DNA of 23,668 nt, taken from the NCBI GenBank assembly GCA_900546415.1, contig URCY01000026.1:1-23668 (forward strand). Reading direction: 5' to 3'. Made by a program: the position numbers and the translations under genes. A model generated the notes under the pieces. That model was not told the DNA's origin, did no database searches, and was given only the letters and a program-made list of their open reading frames with translations. How positions within the stretch are numbered: the stretch's first letter is position 1; each line of letters opens with the position of its first letter. Below, one piece after another: positions 1 to 7,115 of the stretch. The DNA is from an uncultured Eubacteriales bacterium. Lineage in GTDB: Bacteria; Bacillota; Clostridia; Oscillospirales; Oscillospiraceae.

Positions 1-110
1 AACCGATAAGCTGGGACAAAAGACCCGCTGAGCGCCGCAGCCGATTGATTCAGAGATTCCCATGATTTTCAAACCGATAAGCTGGGGCAAAAGACCCGCT
101 GAGCGCCGCA
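1..110. repeat. Two copies of a 39-nt direct repeat, 71-nt period
   Basis: Bases 1-39 and 72-110 are identical except for one base (A at 16, G at 87). A unique 32-nt stretch lies between them. Each copy contains an imperfect inverted repeat, AGCTGGG and CCCGCT, around an A-rich loop. Copy 1 touches the window edge, so the array may continue outside. No coding sequence is seen. The function is unknown; it could be a dispersed intergenic repeat or the end of an array. Confidence 0.75.
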
Positions 111-141
111 TTGGCACGCAACATGCAACGTACTCTGCACA

Positions 142-174
142 AAACGCGGACTGACCACTCGTCAGTCCGCGTTT
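142..174 (-). terminator. Second (distal) terminator hairpin after rplQ
   Basis: A perfect 14-bp stem (142-155 with 161-174) closes a 5-nt loop. Read on the minus strand it is followed by four T residues (plus-strand A141-A144, which overlap the stem base). It lies downstream of the terminator next to rplQ and probably acts as a back-up. On the plus strand the T-run is short (TTT, then CTCTATT), so it might also act on a gene converging from the left. Confidence 0.75.
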
Positions 175-204
175 CTCTATTCCGCGTCCGGTATACGGAC
201 ATAT

Positions 205-238
205 AAAAACGGACTGACGAAGCATCGTCAGTCCGTTT
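205..238 (-). terminator. Rho-independent terminator of the ribosomal/alpha operon
   Basis: A perfect 14-bp stem (207-220 with 225-238) with a 4-nt loop is followed on the minus strand by five U residues (plus A205-A209). It begins 19 nt after the rplQ stop codon. It is the expected end of the 31-gene transcript. A weaker 5-bp hairpin (186-190 with 196-200) lies just beyond. Confidence 0.9.
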
Positions 239-256
239 GCCGATCAGGCAGGTCGG

Positions 257-598
257 TCAGACCAGCTCGATCACAGCCATTTCCGCTGCGTCGCCGCGGC
301 GTGCGCCCAGACGGGTCACGCGGGTGTAGCCGCCGTTGCGGTCGGCATACTTCGGGGCAACGTCGTTGAACAGCTTATGCGCAACGTCCTCCTTCGTGAT
401 GTAGGACAGTGCACGGCGGTAGTTGGCCAGACCGCCCTTTTTGCCAAGGGTGATCATCTTTTCCACCACGGGCTGCACTTCCTTCGCACGGCAGAAGGTC
501 GTTTCAAGCTTTCCGTTCTCAAGCAGGTCGGTGGTGAGCTGGCGAAGCATCGCCTTGCGCTGGTCACTCGTTCTGCCGAGCTTGCGGGTTCCAAACAT
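257..598 (-). CDS. rplQ: 50S ribosomal protein L17
   Basis: L17 binds 23S rRNA near the peptide exit tunnel region of the large subunit. The 113-residue product has the usual bacterial length. It opens with the family signature MFGTRKLGRTSDQRKAML and ends in the conserved RxTRLGARRGDAAEMAVIEL segment. The start is ATG at 598, preceded by an AAGGAGG site. It is the last gene of the cluster, 36 nt after rpoA, in the standard alpha-operon position, and is followed closely by the terminator at 205-238. Nothing unusual is seen. Confidence 0.97.
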   Translation of the reverse strand: MFGTRKLGRTSDQRKAMLRQLTTDLLENGKLETTFCRAKEVQPVVEKMITLGKKGGLANYRRALSYITKEDVAHKLFNDVAPKYADRNGGYTRVTRLGARRGDAAEMAVIELV

Positions 599-634
599 TC
601 GTGATTTCCTCCTTCTTGAAAGGTAAGCAATGAA

Positions 635-1594
635 TTAGTTGTTGTTGCCGGAGTCCTCCGACGCCAGAGACAGACCCATCATGGCAAGCTTGTTCTGCAC
701 CTCGTCGAGGGACTTCTTGCCCATGTTGCGGACCTTCATCATTTCCTCGGCGGTCTTGGAGATCAGATCGCGGACGGTGTTGATGTTGGCGCGCTTCAGG
801 CAGTTGAAGCTTCTGACAGACAGATCCAGCTCCTCAATGGTGAGCTTGAGCGCCGGCGGCTCGGAGTCGGGCGCCGCCGGACGCACGATCGTCTGGCCGG
901 GCACGGTGTCGGACAGATTGACGAAAAGCTGAAGATGCTCGTTGAGGATCTTCGCGGCGATGGACACGGCGTCCTTCGCGGTCGTTGTCGAGTCCGTCCA
1001 GACCTCGAGGGTCAGCTTGTCATAGTCGGTCATATTGCCGACACGGGTGTTTTCCACCGTGTAGTTCACCTTGTAGACCGGCGAATACAGCGAGTCAACC
1101 GGGATCACGCCGATCGGCGTCTGCGGAGTCTTGTTGCGTTCGGCAGGCACATAGCCCCGGCCGCGGCTCATGGTGATCTCCATGTTGAGGGTGGCGTCCG
1201 GGCCGAGGGTGGCAATGTGCAGATCCTTGTTGAGGATCTCCACATCGTCGTCGGTCTTGATGTCGCCGGCAGTGACCTCGCACTCACCGGAGGCATCGAT
1301 ATAGACCGTCTTCGTTCCGACACAGTTGACCTTCGCAATGATCTGCTTCACATTCAGGACGATCTCGGTGACGTCCTCCTTGACGCCCGGGATCGTGGAG
1401 AATTCATGCTGCACACCGGCGATCTTGATGGAGGTGGCGGCAGTGCCGGGCAGAGACGAGAGAAGAATTCTTCTCAGCGAGTTGCCAAGCGTAATGCCGT
1501 AGCCGCGCTCCAGCGGCTCGACGTAAAATACGCCGTGGGAAGGATTTTCGGGAGAGTCGATACACTCAATACGCGGCTTGTCAATTTCTACCAT
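635..1594 (-). CDS. rpoA: DNA-directed RNA polymerase subunit alpha
   Basis: RpoA dimerises to nucleate RNA polymerase assembly, and its C-terminal domain contacts UP-element DNA and activators. The 319-residue product has the N-terminal dimerisation domain (about 1-235, including GYGITLGNSLRRILLSSLPG), a linker rich in Pro, Asp and Glu, and an alpha-CTD (about 248-310). The UP-contact segment VRSFNCLKRANI is present, with R261 matching E. coli R265. I chose the ATG at 1594, which follows a GGAGGG site by 9 nt and begins MVEIDKPRIE. An in-frame ATG 10 codons upstream lies before that site and is unlikely. The 81-nt gap before it carries a hairpin. Confidence 0.97.
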   Translation of the reverse strand: MVEIDKPRIECIDSPENPSHGVFYVEPLERGYGITLGNSLRRILLSSLPGTAATSIKIAGVQHEFSTIPGVKEDVTEIVLNVKQIIAKVNCVGTKTVYIDASGECEVTAGDIKTDDDVEILNKDLHIATLGPDATLNMEITMSRGRGYVPAERNKTPQTPIGVIPVDSLYSPVYKVNYTVENTRVGNMTDYDKLTLEVWTDSTTTAKDAVSIAAKILNEHLQLFVNLSDTVPGQTIVRPAAPDSEPPALKLTIEELDLSVRSFNCLKRANINTVRDLISKTAEEMMKVRNMGKKSLDEVQNKLAMMGLSLASEDSGNNN

Positions 1595-1620
1595 AAAACA
1601 GATACCCTCCTTATTAAATT

Positions 1621-1638
1621 GCAAAACATCGGTTTTGC
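1621..1638 (-). promoter_or_regulatory. Hairpin in the rpsD-rpoA gap
   Basis: A perfect 7-bp stem GCAAAAC/GTTTTGC with a 4-nt loop lies 38 nt after the rpsD stop. In the transcript it is followed by AATTTAATAAGGAGG, which leads into the rpoA ribosome binding site. It has no real U-run, so it is at best a weak terminator. It could tune read-through, act as a processing site, or affect rpoA translation. The function is inferred only from position. Confidence 0.5.
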
Positions 1639-1675
1639 GGTGTAAAACAGCTTTCCAATAAACGAGGGTGAAGCC

Positions 1676-2272
1676 TTACTTGGAGTACAACTCGACGATG
1701 AGGTGCTCGGCGATTTCAAAGTCGATATCGTCTCTCGCCGGCAGCGCAAGAACCTTACCGGTCAGGGTGTTCTTGTCGCGATCCAGCCACTTCGGAGCGG
1801 CGACGAAGGCGTCGTCTTCCTTGAGTTTCTTGAAACGGTTGTTGGAGCAGCTCTTTTCGCAGACAGCAACGACGTCGCCGGCCTTGACGAGGTAGGACGG
1901 GATGTTGACGCGCTTGCCGTTGACGGTGTAGTGGCCGTGGTTGACGAGCTGACGCGCCTCGCGGCGGGTCGACGCGAAACCGAGACGGTAAACGACGTTG
2001 TCCAGACGGCGCTCGATCAGGCTGAGCAGCACCTCGCCGGTGTTGCCCTCTGCGCGGGCGGCCTTCTCATAATACATCCGGAACTGCTTTTCCAGAATGC
2101 CGTAAACGAACTTGACCTTCTGCTTTTCGGTCAACTGCATTGCGTACTCGGACTTCTTTGCTCTTCTCTGACCGCCGGGGTTCTTGTTGGAAGTCTTGGA
2201 ATAACCCATGGCAGCAGGAGAAACGCCGAGGGTACGGCAACGCTTCAGAACAGGTTGAGTATTCTTTGCCAT
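1676..2272 (-). CDS. rpsD: 30S ribosomal protein S4
   Basis: S4 nucleates assembly of the 16S rRNA 5' domain and in several bacteria represses its own operon. The 198-residue protein has the N-terminal S4 domain, then the S4 RNA-binding fold around residues 88-150 (RRLDNVVYRLGFASTRREAR, followed by the NHGHYTVNGKRVNIPSY segment). Only one cysteine (C12) remains at the N-terminus, so this is the zinc-free (C-minus) form, unlike S14 and L36 here. The ATG at 2272 has an AAGGAGG site. It sits between rpsK and rpoA as in many Clostridia; in B. subtilis rpsD is elsewhere. Confidence 0.97.
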   Translation of the reverse strand: MAKNTQPVLKRCRTLGVSPAAMGYSKTSNKNPGGQRRAKKSEYAMQLTEKQKVKFVYGILEKQFRMYYEKAARAEGNTGEVLLSLIERRLDNVVYRLGFASTRREARQLVNHGHYTVNGKRVNIPSYLVKAGDVVAVCEKSCSNNRFKKLKEDDAFVAAPKWLDRDKNTLTGKVLALPARDDIDFEIAEHLIVELYSK

Positions 2273-2294
2273 TACTTGCTTTCCTCCTTATGAA

Positions 2295-2696
2295 TCAGAC
2301 ACGACGTCTCTTCGGGGGACGGCAGCCATTGTGAGGAATGGGGGTGACGTCCTTGATGGAGACGACTTCCAGACCGGCAGACTGGAGCGCGCGGATCGCG
2401 GCTTCACGGCCTTGGCCGGGGCCCTTGACATAAACCTCGACGGTCTTCAGACCGCAGATCTCGATCGCAGCCTTGGCAGCGGTCTCTGCGCACATCTGAG
2501 CGGCGTACGGGGTAGACTTACGGGAGCCACGGAAGCCGAGTCCGCCGGAGGAGGCCCAGGAAAGGGCGTTGCCCTGCAGATCGGTCACGGTGACCATGGT
2601 GTTGTTGAAGGAGGAGCGGATATGAACGGCGCCCTTTTCAACATTTTTGCGCTCACGACGGCGCTTTACGACTTTCTTTGCATTAGCCTTTGCCAT
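2295..2696 (-). CDS. rpsK: 30S ribosomal protein S11
   Basis: S11 forms part of the small-subunit platform near the mRNA exit and the S7 contact. The 133-residue product has a basic N-terminal tail (KKVVKRRRERKNVEKG), the HIRSSFNNTMVTVTDLQGN core and the conserved C-terminus DVTPIPHNGCRPPKRRRV. Length and termini match the family. The ATG at 2696 follows a GGAGG site, and the gene lies 12 nt after rpsM. Nothing unusual is seen. Confidence 0.97.
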   Translation of the reverse strand: MAKANAKKVVKRRRERKNVEKGAVHIRSSFNNTMVTVTDLQGNALSWASSGGLGFRGSRKSTPYAAQMCAETAAKAAIEICGLKTVEVYVKGPGQGREAAIRALQSAGLEVVSIKDVTPIPHNGCRPPKRRRV

Positions 2697-2708
2697 TGAT
2701 ATCCCTCC

Positions 2709-3077
2709 TTACTTCTTCTTATTGGCGATGGTCTTCTTCGGACCCTTGCGGGTACGAGCGTTGGTCTTGGTGCGCTGGCCGCGAACCGGCAGACCGCGGC
2801 GATGACGCATACCGCGATAGCAGCCGATCTCGATCAGGCGCTTGATGTTCAGAGCGACTTCACGGCGGAGGTCGCCCTCGATGGTGTAGTTCTTGTCGAT
2901 GACGTCACGAAGAGCAGCTTCCTGATCCTCGGTGAGGTCCTTGACGCGGGTGTCGGGGTTGACGCCGGCCATCTTCAGGATGTCCTGCGCGCTTTTTCTG
3001 CCGATGCCGAAGATATAGGTGAGGCCGATCTCAACTCTCTTCTCGCGGGGCAGGTCAATACCAGCAATACGTGCCAT
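2709..3077 (-). CDS. rpsM: 30S ribosomal protein S13
   Basis: S13 sits in the small-subunit head and contacts P-site tRNA and the 50S bridge B1. The 122-residue product begins MARIAGIDLPREKRVEIGLTY and carries the helix-hairpin-helix-like IFGIGRKSAQDIL segment. It ends in a basic tail (RTKTNARTRKGPKKTIANKKK) that reaches the decoding region. The AAGGAGG motif overlaps the rpmJ stop codon and lies about 14 nt from the ATG, longer than optimal, which may lower initiation or favour coupling to rpmJ. Confidence 0.97.
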   Translation of the reverse strand: MARIAGIDLPREKRVEIGLTYIFGIGRKSAQDILKMAGVNPDTRVKDLTEDQEAALRDVIDKNYTIEGDLRREVALNIKRLIEIGCYRGMRHRRGLPVRGQRTKTNARTRKGPKKTIANKKK

Positions 3078-3096
3078 ATTCTCTTAGAGCACCTCC

Positions 3097-3210
3097 TTAG
3101 CCTTGTCTCTGCTTGTGCTTGGGATTTTCGCAAATTACCATAACGCGACCCTTGCGCTTGATGATCTTACATTTTTCGCACATGGGCTTCACGGACGGTC
3201 TAACCTTCAT
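3097..3210 (-). CDS. rpmJ: 50S ribosomal protein L36, zinc form
   Basis: This is a short 37-codon gene between infA and rpsM, encoding MKVRPSVKPMCEKC followed by KIIKRKGRVMVICENPKHKQRQG. L36 is a small zinc-ribbon protein stabilising 23S rRNA. All four ligands of the zinc-binding (C-plus) form are visible: C11, C14, C27 and H32. The ATG at 3210 is preceded by GGAGGG 7 nt upstream. Length and gene order are typical. Because this form needs zinc, some bacteria also keep a C-minus paralogue elsewhere; none is in this window. Confidence 0.96.
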   Translation of the reverse strand: MKVRPSVKPMCEKCKIIKRKGRVMVICENPKHKQRQG

Positions 3211-3241
3211 ACTGTTTTCCCTCCATAAATGAGAACTTTAT

Positions 3242-3460
3242 TTACTTGCTTCTCCATGTGATCCGACCTTGGGTCAGATCGTACGGAGACATCTGAACCG
3301 TTACCTTGTCACCGGGCAAGATCTTGATATAGTTCATTCTGAGCTTGCCGGAAATGTGTGCCAGAATGGTATGCCCCTTGCCGATTTCGACCTTGAACAT
3401 GGCATTCGGCAGTGCATCGGTTACGATGCCCTCAAGTTCGATTACGTCGTCTTTTGCCAA
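3242..3460 (-). CDS. infA: Translation initiation factor IF-1, TTG start
   Basis: IF-1 occupies the 30S A site during initiation and helps IF-2 and IF-3 select the start codon. The 72-residue OB-fold protein begins (M)AKDDVIELEGIV and ends KVTVQMSPYDLTQGRITWRSK, a full-length match to the family. The start codon is TTG at 3460. It is preceded by a strong AAGGAGGG that lies inside the last codons of the upstream KOW gene, whose stop is only 3 nt before the TTG. No in-frame ATG gives the conserved N-terminus. The rare start and the overlap suggest coupled or limited translation. Confidence 0.96.
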   Translation of the reverse strand: MAKDDVIELEGIVTDALPNAMFKVEIGKGHTILAHISGKLRMNYIKILPGDKVTVQMSPYDLTQGRITWRSK

Positions 3461-3463
3461 GTT

Positions 3464-3754
3464 TTATAAACCCTCCTTGGTTGAAACGTTGCTTGTCTGG
3501 CTGATCGCAGCCAGTTCCCTTCGTAATTCGCTGTTGAGCACCTGTGCGCCGGCCGCAATGCGGTCAGCCACGGGCGAATCTGGCCGAAGGACTTTTTTGA
3601 CATGAATGAGCTTTTTGCGCTTCGGCGCTTCGATCTTTCGATCCTTTCCGTTCGCGAGGAAGACGTACACACCGTCTGTGTCCATTACGAAGAACAGCTT
3701 TCCCCGGTCATGGCCGGCTGTCGAAAGGACGAGATCCGATTTGGAAATTTCCAT
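3464..3754 (-). CDS. KOW-domain RNA-binding protein (L14e-like)
   Basis: This 96-residue protein starts MEISKSDLVLSTAGHDRGKL. It has the features of a KOW domain over roughly residues 5-52: an early hydrophobic strand, the GHDRGK turn, then VYVFLANGKDRKIEAPKRKK. The C-terminal half is probably helical. It resembles the small proteins annotated in Clostridia as KOW-domain RNA-binding or ribosomal L14e-like, which sit between map and infA. The role is not established; ribosome or rRNA binding is inferred from fold and context. It starts 1 nt after map stops and its end carries the infA ribosome binding site, so the three genes are likely translationally linked. Confidence 0.85.
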   Translation of the reverse strand: MEISKSDLVLSTAGHDRGKLFFVMDTDGVYVFLANGKDRKIEAPKRKKLIHVKKVLRPDSPVADRIAAGAQVLNSELRRELAAISQTSNVSTKEGL

Positions 3755-3755
3755 G

Positions 3756-4511
3756 TTAAAGGCCCTCGGTGACGGTGAGAATTTCCGGCTCGCCGTCTGT
3801 TATGAGAACAGTATTTTCGTAGTGCGCCGAGAGCTTTCCGTCGGCGGTGACGGTCGTCCAGCCGTCCTTCAACACCTGCACCTCATAGGTGCCGACGTTG
3901 ACCATCGGCTCAATGGCGATCGTCATGCCGCGGACCAGTCTCGGGCCCCTTCCGGGCTTTCCATAGTTCGGAACCTCAGGCTCCTCGTGCATATGCTCGC
4001 CGACGCCGTGACCGACGAAGGAGCGCACCACGGAGAACCCGTTGGACTCGACGTAGGTCTGTACGGCGTGTCCGATGTCCGAAACTCGATAACCCTGGCG
4101 TGCGAATTTCACGCCCTCGAAAAAGCTCTGCCTCGTGACATTTATGAGCTTTTGCGCCTCGTCAGAAATCTGACCGCAGGCATAGGTTGCGGCGCAGTCG
4201 CCGTTGAAGCCGTTCCACAGTGCGCCAACGTCAATCGAGACGATGTCGCCCTCCTTCAGCACCCTTCCGCCGGGGATCCCGTGAATGACGGTATTGTTCA
4301 CGGAGATGCACACGCTTGCGGGGTAGCCGCAGTAGTTCAGGAACGCGGGTCTTGCGCCTTGTGATACGATAAAATCGTAGACAGCTTTGTCGATCTCCTT
4401 GGTTGTTACGCCGGGTCTTACCATTTCCCCTGCCAGAGCACGGGCTGCCGCGGTAATTTTACAGGCTCGGCGCATCACAGAGAGCTCACGTTCTGTTTTG
4501 ATGGAGATCAT
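3756..4511 (-). CDS. map: Methionine aminopeptidase, type I
   Basis: The enzyme removes the initiator methionine from nascent proteins at the ribosome. The 251-residue protein has the pita-bread fold and all expected active-site residues: H77 (NNTVIHGIP), metal ligands D94 (SIDVG), D105 (NGDCAATY), H168 (GHGVGEHMHEEP), E201 (MTIAIEPM) and E232 (YENTVLIT). There is no N-terminal zinc-finger or SH3-binding extension, so it is the short type Ia form. It starts 3 nt after the adk stop. Adk-Map-infA order is standard in Firmicutes. Confidence 0.97.
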   Translation of the reverse strand: MISIKTERELSVMRRACKITAAARALAGEMVRPGVTTKEIDKAVYDFIVSQGARPAFLNYCGYPASVCISVNNTVIHGIPGGRVLKEGDIVSIDVGALWNGFNGDCAATYACGQISDEAQKLINVTRQSFFEGVKFARQGYRVSDIGHAVQTYVESNGFSVVRSFVGHGVGEHMHEEPEVPNYGKPGRGPRLVRGMTIAIEPMVNVGTYEVQVLKDGWTTVTADGKLSAHYENTVLITDGEPEILTVTEGL

Positions 4512-4514
4512 TGC

Positions 4515-5147
4515 TCAATCTCCCAAAGCCGCCAAAATATCACGAGTTGCATCCTCAATGGCCTGATCGCCGTCGACAAGCCGCAGCTTGCCGAGGTTTT
4601 CATAGAAGCCCTTGAGCGCCTCGGTCTCGGCGTGGTAGACGCGCAGACGGTTGCGAACCGTCTCCGGCTCGTCGTCCTTGCGGGTCACCAGCTCGCGGCC
4701 GCAGACATTGCAGATGCCCTCTGTTTTGGGCGGATTTGCCGTAAGATGATAGCTCGCGCCGCACGAGCCGCAGACGCGGCGTCCGGTCATACGTGCCTCG
4801 ATCACCTCGTCGGCGATTTCAATGGAGACGACACGGTCGATCTCGATGCCAAGGTCGATCAGACCCTGCGCCTGCGCGATCGTGCGCGGCACACCGTCGA
4901 GGATGTAGCCGTTTGCGCAGTCCGGCTGTGTCAGCCGCTCCCGGACGATGCCAAGAATGACATCGTCGGGAACGAGCTGACCCTTTTCGATCAGGCTTTT
5001 GGCCTTTCTGCCGGTTTCCGTGCCGTTTTTGATCGCTTCCCGAAGAATGTTTCCGGTGGAAATGGTGGGAATGCTGAACTGCGCGGCGAGCCGCTCGGCC
5101 TGCGTTCCCTTTCCTGCGCCGGGGGCGCCCAACAGAATCAATCTCAT
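4515..5147 (-). CDS. adk: Adenylate kinase, zinc-lid type
   Basis: Adk interconverts ATP + AMP with 2 ADP in the cytoplasm. The 210-residue protein has the P-loop GAPGAGKGT (7-15), the NMP-binding segment after residue 30, and a long LID with four cysteines (C126, C129, C146, C149) that would hold a structural zinc, as in Gram-positive enzymes. The usual DGFPRT motif reads DGVPRT (V86), a mild and uncommon substitution. The ATG at 5147 follows GGAGG and the gene is 13 nt after secY. Confidence 0.97.
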   Translation of the reverse strand: MRLILLGAPGAGKGTQAERLAAQFSIPTISTGNILREAIKNGTETGRKAKSLIEKGQLVPDDVILGIVRERLTQPDCANGYILDGVPRTIAQAQGLIDLGIEIDRVVSIEIADEVIEARMTGRRVCGSCGASYHLTANPPKTEGICNVCGRELVTRKDDEPETVRNRLRVYHAETEALKGFYENLGKLRLVDGDQAIEDATRDILAALGD

Positions 5148-5160
5148 TGGTTGCCTCCGA

Positions 5161-6465
5161 TTACTTCTGAAGGAAGCCGGAATAGTTGCGCATCATCATC
5201 TGCGCCTCGATCGCAGCGACCGTCTCAAGCGCGACACTGACCACGATGATCACGGAAGTACCGCCGAAGGAGAAGTTCGTGTTGCCGAAGGCAGCGCCGA
5301 GCACGATGGGCAGCACCGCAATAATGCCAAGATAGATCGCGCCGAAGAGGGTGACCTTGTTGATGACCTTGCGGATGAAGTCCGACGTGGGGCGTCCCGG
5401 ACGGAAGCCGGGGATGAAGCCGCCGTTTTTCTTGAGGTTGTTGGCAACCTCAACGGGGTTATACTGAATGGTCGCGTAGAAGTAGCTGAAGCCCACGATG
5501 AGCAGCAGGTAGCAGACGCAGTAGATCGCGCTCTTGCTGTCAAACACATGGTCATACCACCAGTTGCCGCTGCCGACGCCTGCAAAGGCGCAGATCGTGG
5601 CGGGCAGAGAGGCGATCGACTGAGCGAAGATGATCGGCATAACGCCGGACATATTCACCTTGATGGGCAGGTGCGTGTTCTGACCGCCGTAGACCTTGCG
5701 GCCGACGACGCGCTTGGCATACTGCACCGGGATGCGGCGCTCGGCCTGCGAGACGAACACGATGAAAACGATCACGGCAAGCATCGCGATGACGATGAGC
5801 AGCGCCCAATACCAGAAGGTCGAGAAGCTGAGCTTCAGCTCCTGATAGATCGGCAGGAAGATGCCCTGCGGGATTCTTGCAATGATGTTGGCAAACAGGA
5901 TCATGGAGATGCCGTTGCCGATGCCGAACTCGGTGATCTGGTCACCCAGCCAGGTAACGAGGGTCGCACCGGCGGTGAAGGTGAGGATGATCACGATCGC
6001 GGGCAGCACGCCGGTCTGCGTGAGCAGCTGGTTGCTGTACTGCGAATTGTAGTTGACGAGCATCATATAGTATGCGAAGCCCATCAGGACGCCCAGACCG
6101 ACGGTCGTATAGCGGGTGATCTTGCTGAGGGTCTTCTTTCCGGCCTCGCCGCCCTCCTTGCTCAGACGTTCCAGAGCGGGGATGGCGATGGTGAGAAGCT
6201 GGATGATGATGGAGGCGTTGATCGCCGGCTGGATGCCCAGCGCGAAGATCGTCGCCATGGAGAAGGCGCCGCCCGACATCATGTTCATCAGGCCGAGGAT
6301 CGTGTTGCTGAGCTGCTGCTCAAACATCAGCGACATCTGCTCGACATTGACGAACGGGACGGGGATGACGTTTCCGATGCGGTAAAGCAGGATGATGAGC
6401 AGGGTAAAGAGCAGCTTCTTGCGAAGGTCTGCAATCTTCCATGCGTTACGAAGTGTCGTAAGCAC
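5161..6465 (-). CDS. secY: Preprotein translocase subunit SecY, GTG start
   Basis: SecY forms the protein-conducting channel of the Sec translocon. The 434-residue protein shows the expected ten membrane segments, the family N-terminus LRNAWKIADLRKKLLFTLLI, the plug region after TM1, and the conserved cytoplasmic loop VSQAERRIPVQYAKR. Its start is GTG at 6465, placed directly after the rplO stop (GTGTAAGTG), with the ribosome binding site GAGGTGG inside the rplO end. This zero-gap arrangement implies translational coupling to L15. Neighbours downstream are adk and map, as usual. Confidence 0.97.
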   Translation of the reverse strand: MLTTLRNAWKIADLRKKLLFTLLIILLYRIGNVIPVPFVNVEQMSLMFEQQLSNTILGLMNMMSGGAFSMATIFALGIQPAINASIIIQLLTIAIPALERLSKEGGEAGKKTLSKITRYTTVGLGVLMGFAYYMMLVNYNSQYSNQLLTQTGVLPAIVIILTFTAGATLVTWLGDQITEFGIGNGISMILFANIIARIPQGIFLPIYQELKLSFSTFWYWALLIVIAMLAVIVFIVFVSQAERRIPVQYAKRVVGRKVYGGQNTHLPIKVNMSGVMPIIFAQSIASLPATICAFAGVGSGNWWYDHVFDSKSAIYCVCYLLLIVGFSYFYATIQYNPVEVANNLKKNGGFIPGFRPGRPTSDFIRKVINKVTLFGAIYLGIIAVLPIVLGAAFGNTNFSFGGTSVIIVVSVALETVAAIEAQMMMRNYSGFLQK

Positions 6466-6906
6466 TTACACCACCTCAGCCTTTCCGCCTGCCTCCTCGA
6501 TCTTAGCCTTTGCGCCTTCGGAGAACTTGGCCGCCTTGACGGTGACCTTCTTGGTCAGTTCGCCGTTGGAGAGTACCTTCACGCCGTACTTGCAGTTGCG
6601 GATAATGCCCTTTTCAAGCAGAGCCGCAGCATCGACGGTAGCGCCGTCTTCAAATACGTTGAACGCGCTCAGTTTGACCTCGGTGAGGGGCTTTGCAAAG
6701 ATGTTGTTGAAGCCGCGCTTCGGGATGCGGCGTGCCAGAGGCATCTGGCCGCCTTCGAAGCCGATGCGGACCTTGCCGCCGGAGCGAGCCTTCTGACCCT
6801 TGTGACCGCGGCCGGCGGTCTTGCCGTTACCGGTTCCGGTGCCGCGACCCTTGCGCTTGGCGACCTGGGTAGAACCCAGAACGGGAGCAAGTTCATGAAG
6901 TTCCAT
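6466..6906 (-). CDS. rplO: 50S ribosomal protein L15
   Basis: L15 is a late-assembly large-subunit protein. The 146-residue product has the long basic extended N-terminal region typical of L15 (MELHELAPVLGSTQVAKRKGRG, followed by a Gly/Lys-rich stretch to about residue 50) and a globular C-terminal half ending KIEEAGGKAEVV. The ATG at 6906 has a GGAGG site. Its last codons hold the initiation signals for secY, with no spacing between the two genes. Confidence 0.96.
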   Translation of the reverse strand: MELHELAPVLGSTQVAKRKGRGTGTGNGKTAGRGHKGQKARSGGKVRIGFEGGQMPLARRIPKRGFNNIFAKPLTEVKLSAFNVFEDGATVDAAALLEKGIIRNCKYGVKVLSNGELTKKVTVKAAKFSEGAKAKIEEAGGKAEVV

Positions 6907-6919
6907 TCTTGTCTCCTCC

Positions 6920-7102
6920 TTATTCTACTTCGGTGACCTCGAGCAGATAGCCGATCTTGGCGATCTTGCCGCGGGTCTGTTCATTGTCGGGCTGGACGGT
7001 CTCCTGGCCGATCTTGCGAAGGCCGAGGGATTCCGCCGTGGCAATGTGCTTCTGGATACGACCGGAAATGCTCTTGACGAGCTTGATCTTCAACTGTGCC
7101 AT
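6920..7102 (-). CDS. rpmD: 50S ribosomal protein L30
   Basis: L30 is a small large-subunit protein. The 60-residue sequence MAQLKIKLVKSISGRIQKH and the following segment ATAESLGLRKIGQETVQPDN match the bacterial family over its full length (beta strand, helix, then the conserved L-x-K-x-G turn). It sits in the conserved rpsE-rpmD-rplO order. Its AAGGAGG overlaps the rpsE stop, and the gene gap is 13 nt. Confidence 0.96.
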   Translation of the reverse strand: MAQLKIKLVKSISGRIQKHIATAESLGLRKIGQETVQPDNEQTRGKIAKIGYLLEVTEVE

Positions 7103-7115
7103 GTTCGTATCCTCC

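Noticed and set aside
1..110. A CRISPR array as a firm feature
   Set aside because: Only two copies are visible, the repeat differs by one base, copy 1 is at the edge, no third unit follows at 143 and no cas gene is in the window. It is kept as a repeat only.
4999..6936. Long plus-strand open frame opposite secY and rplO
   Set aside because: Composition is rich in Asp, Glu, His and Arg as expected from the antisense of GC-rich genes. secY, adk and rplO on the other strand are unmistakable.
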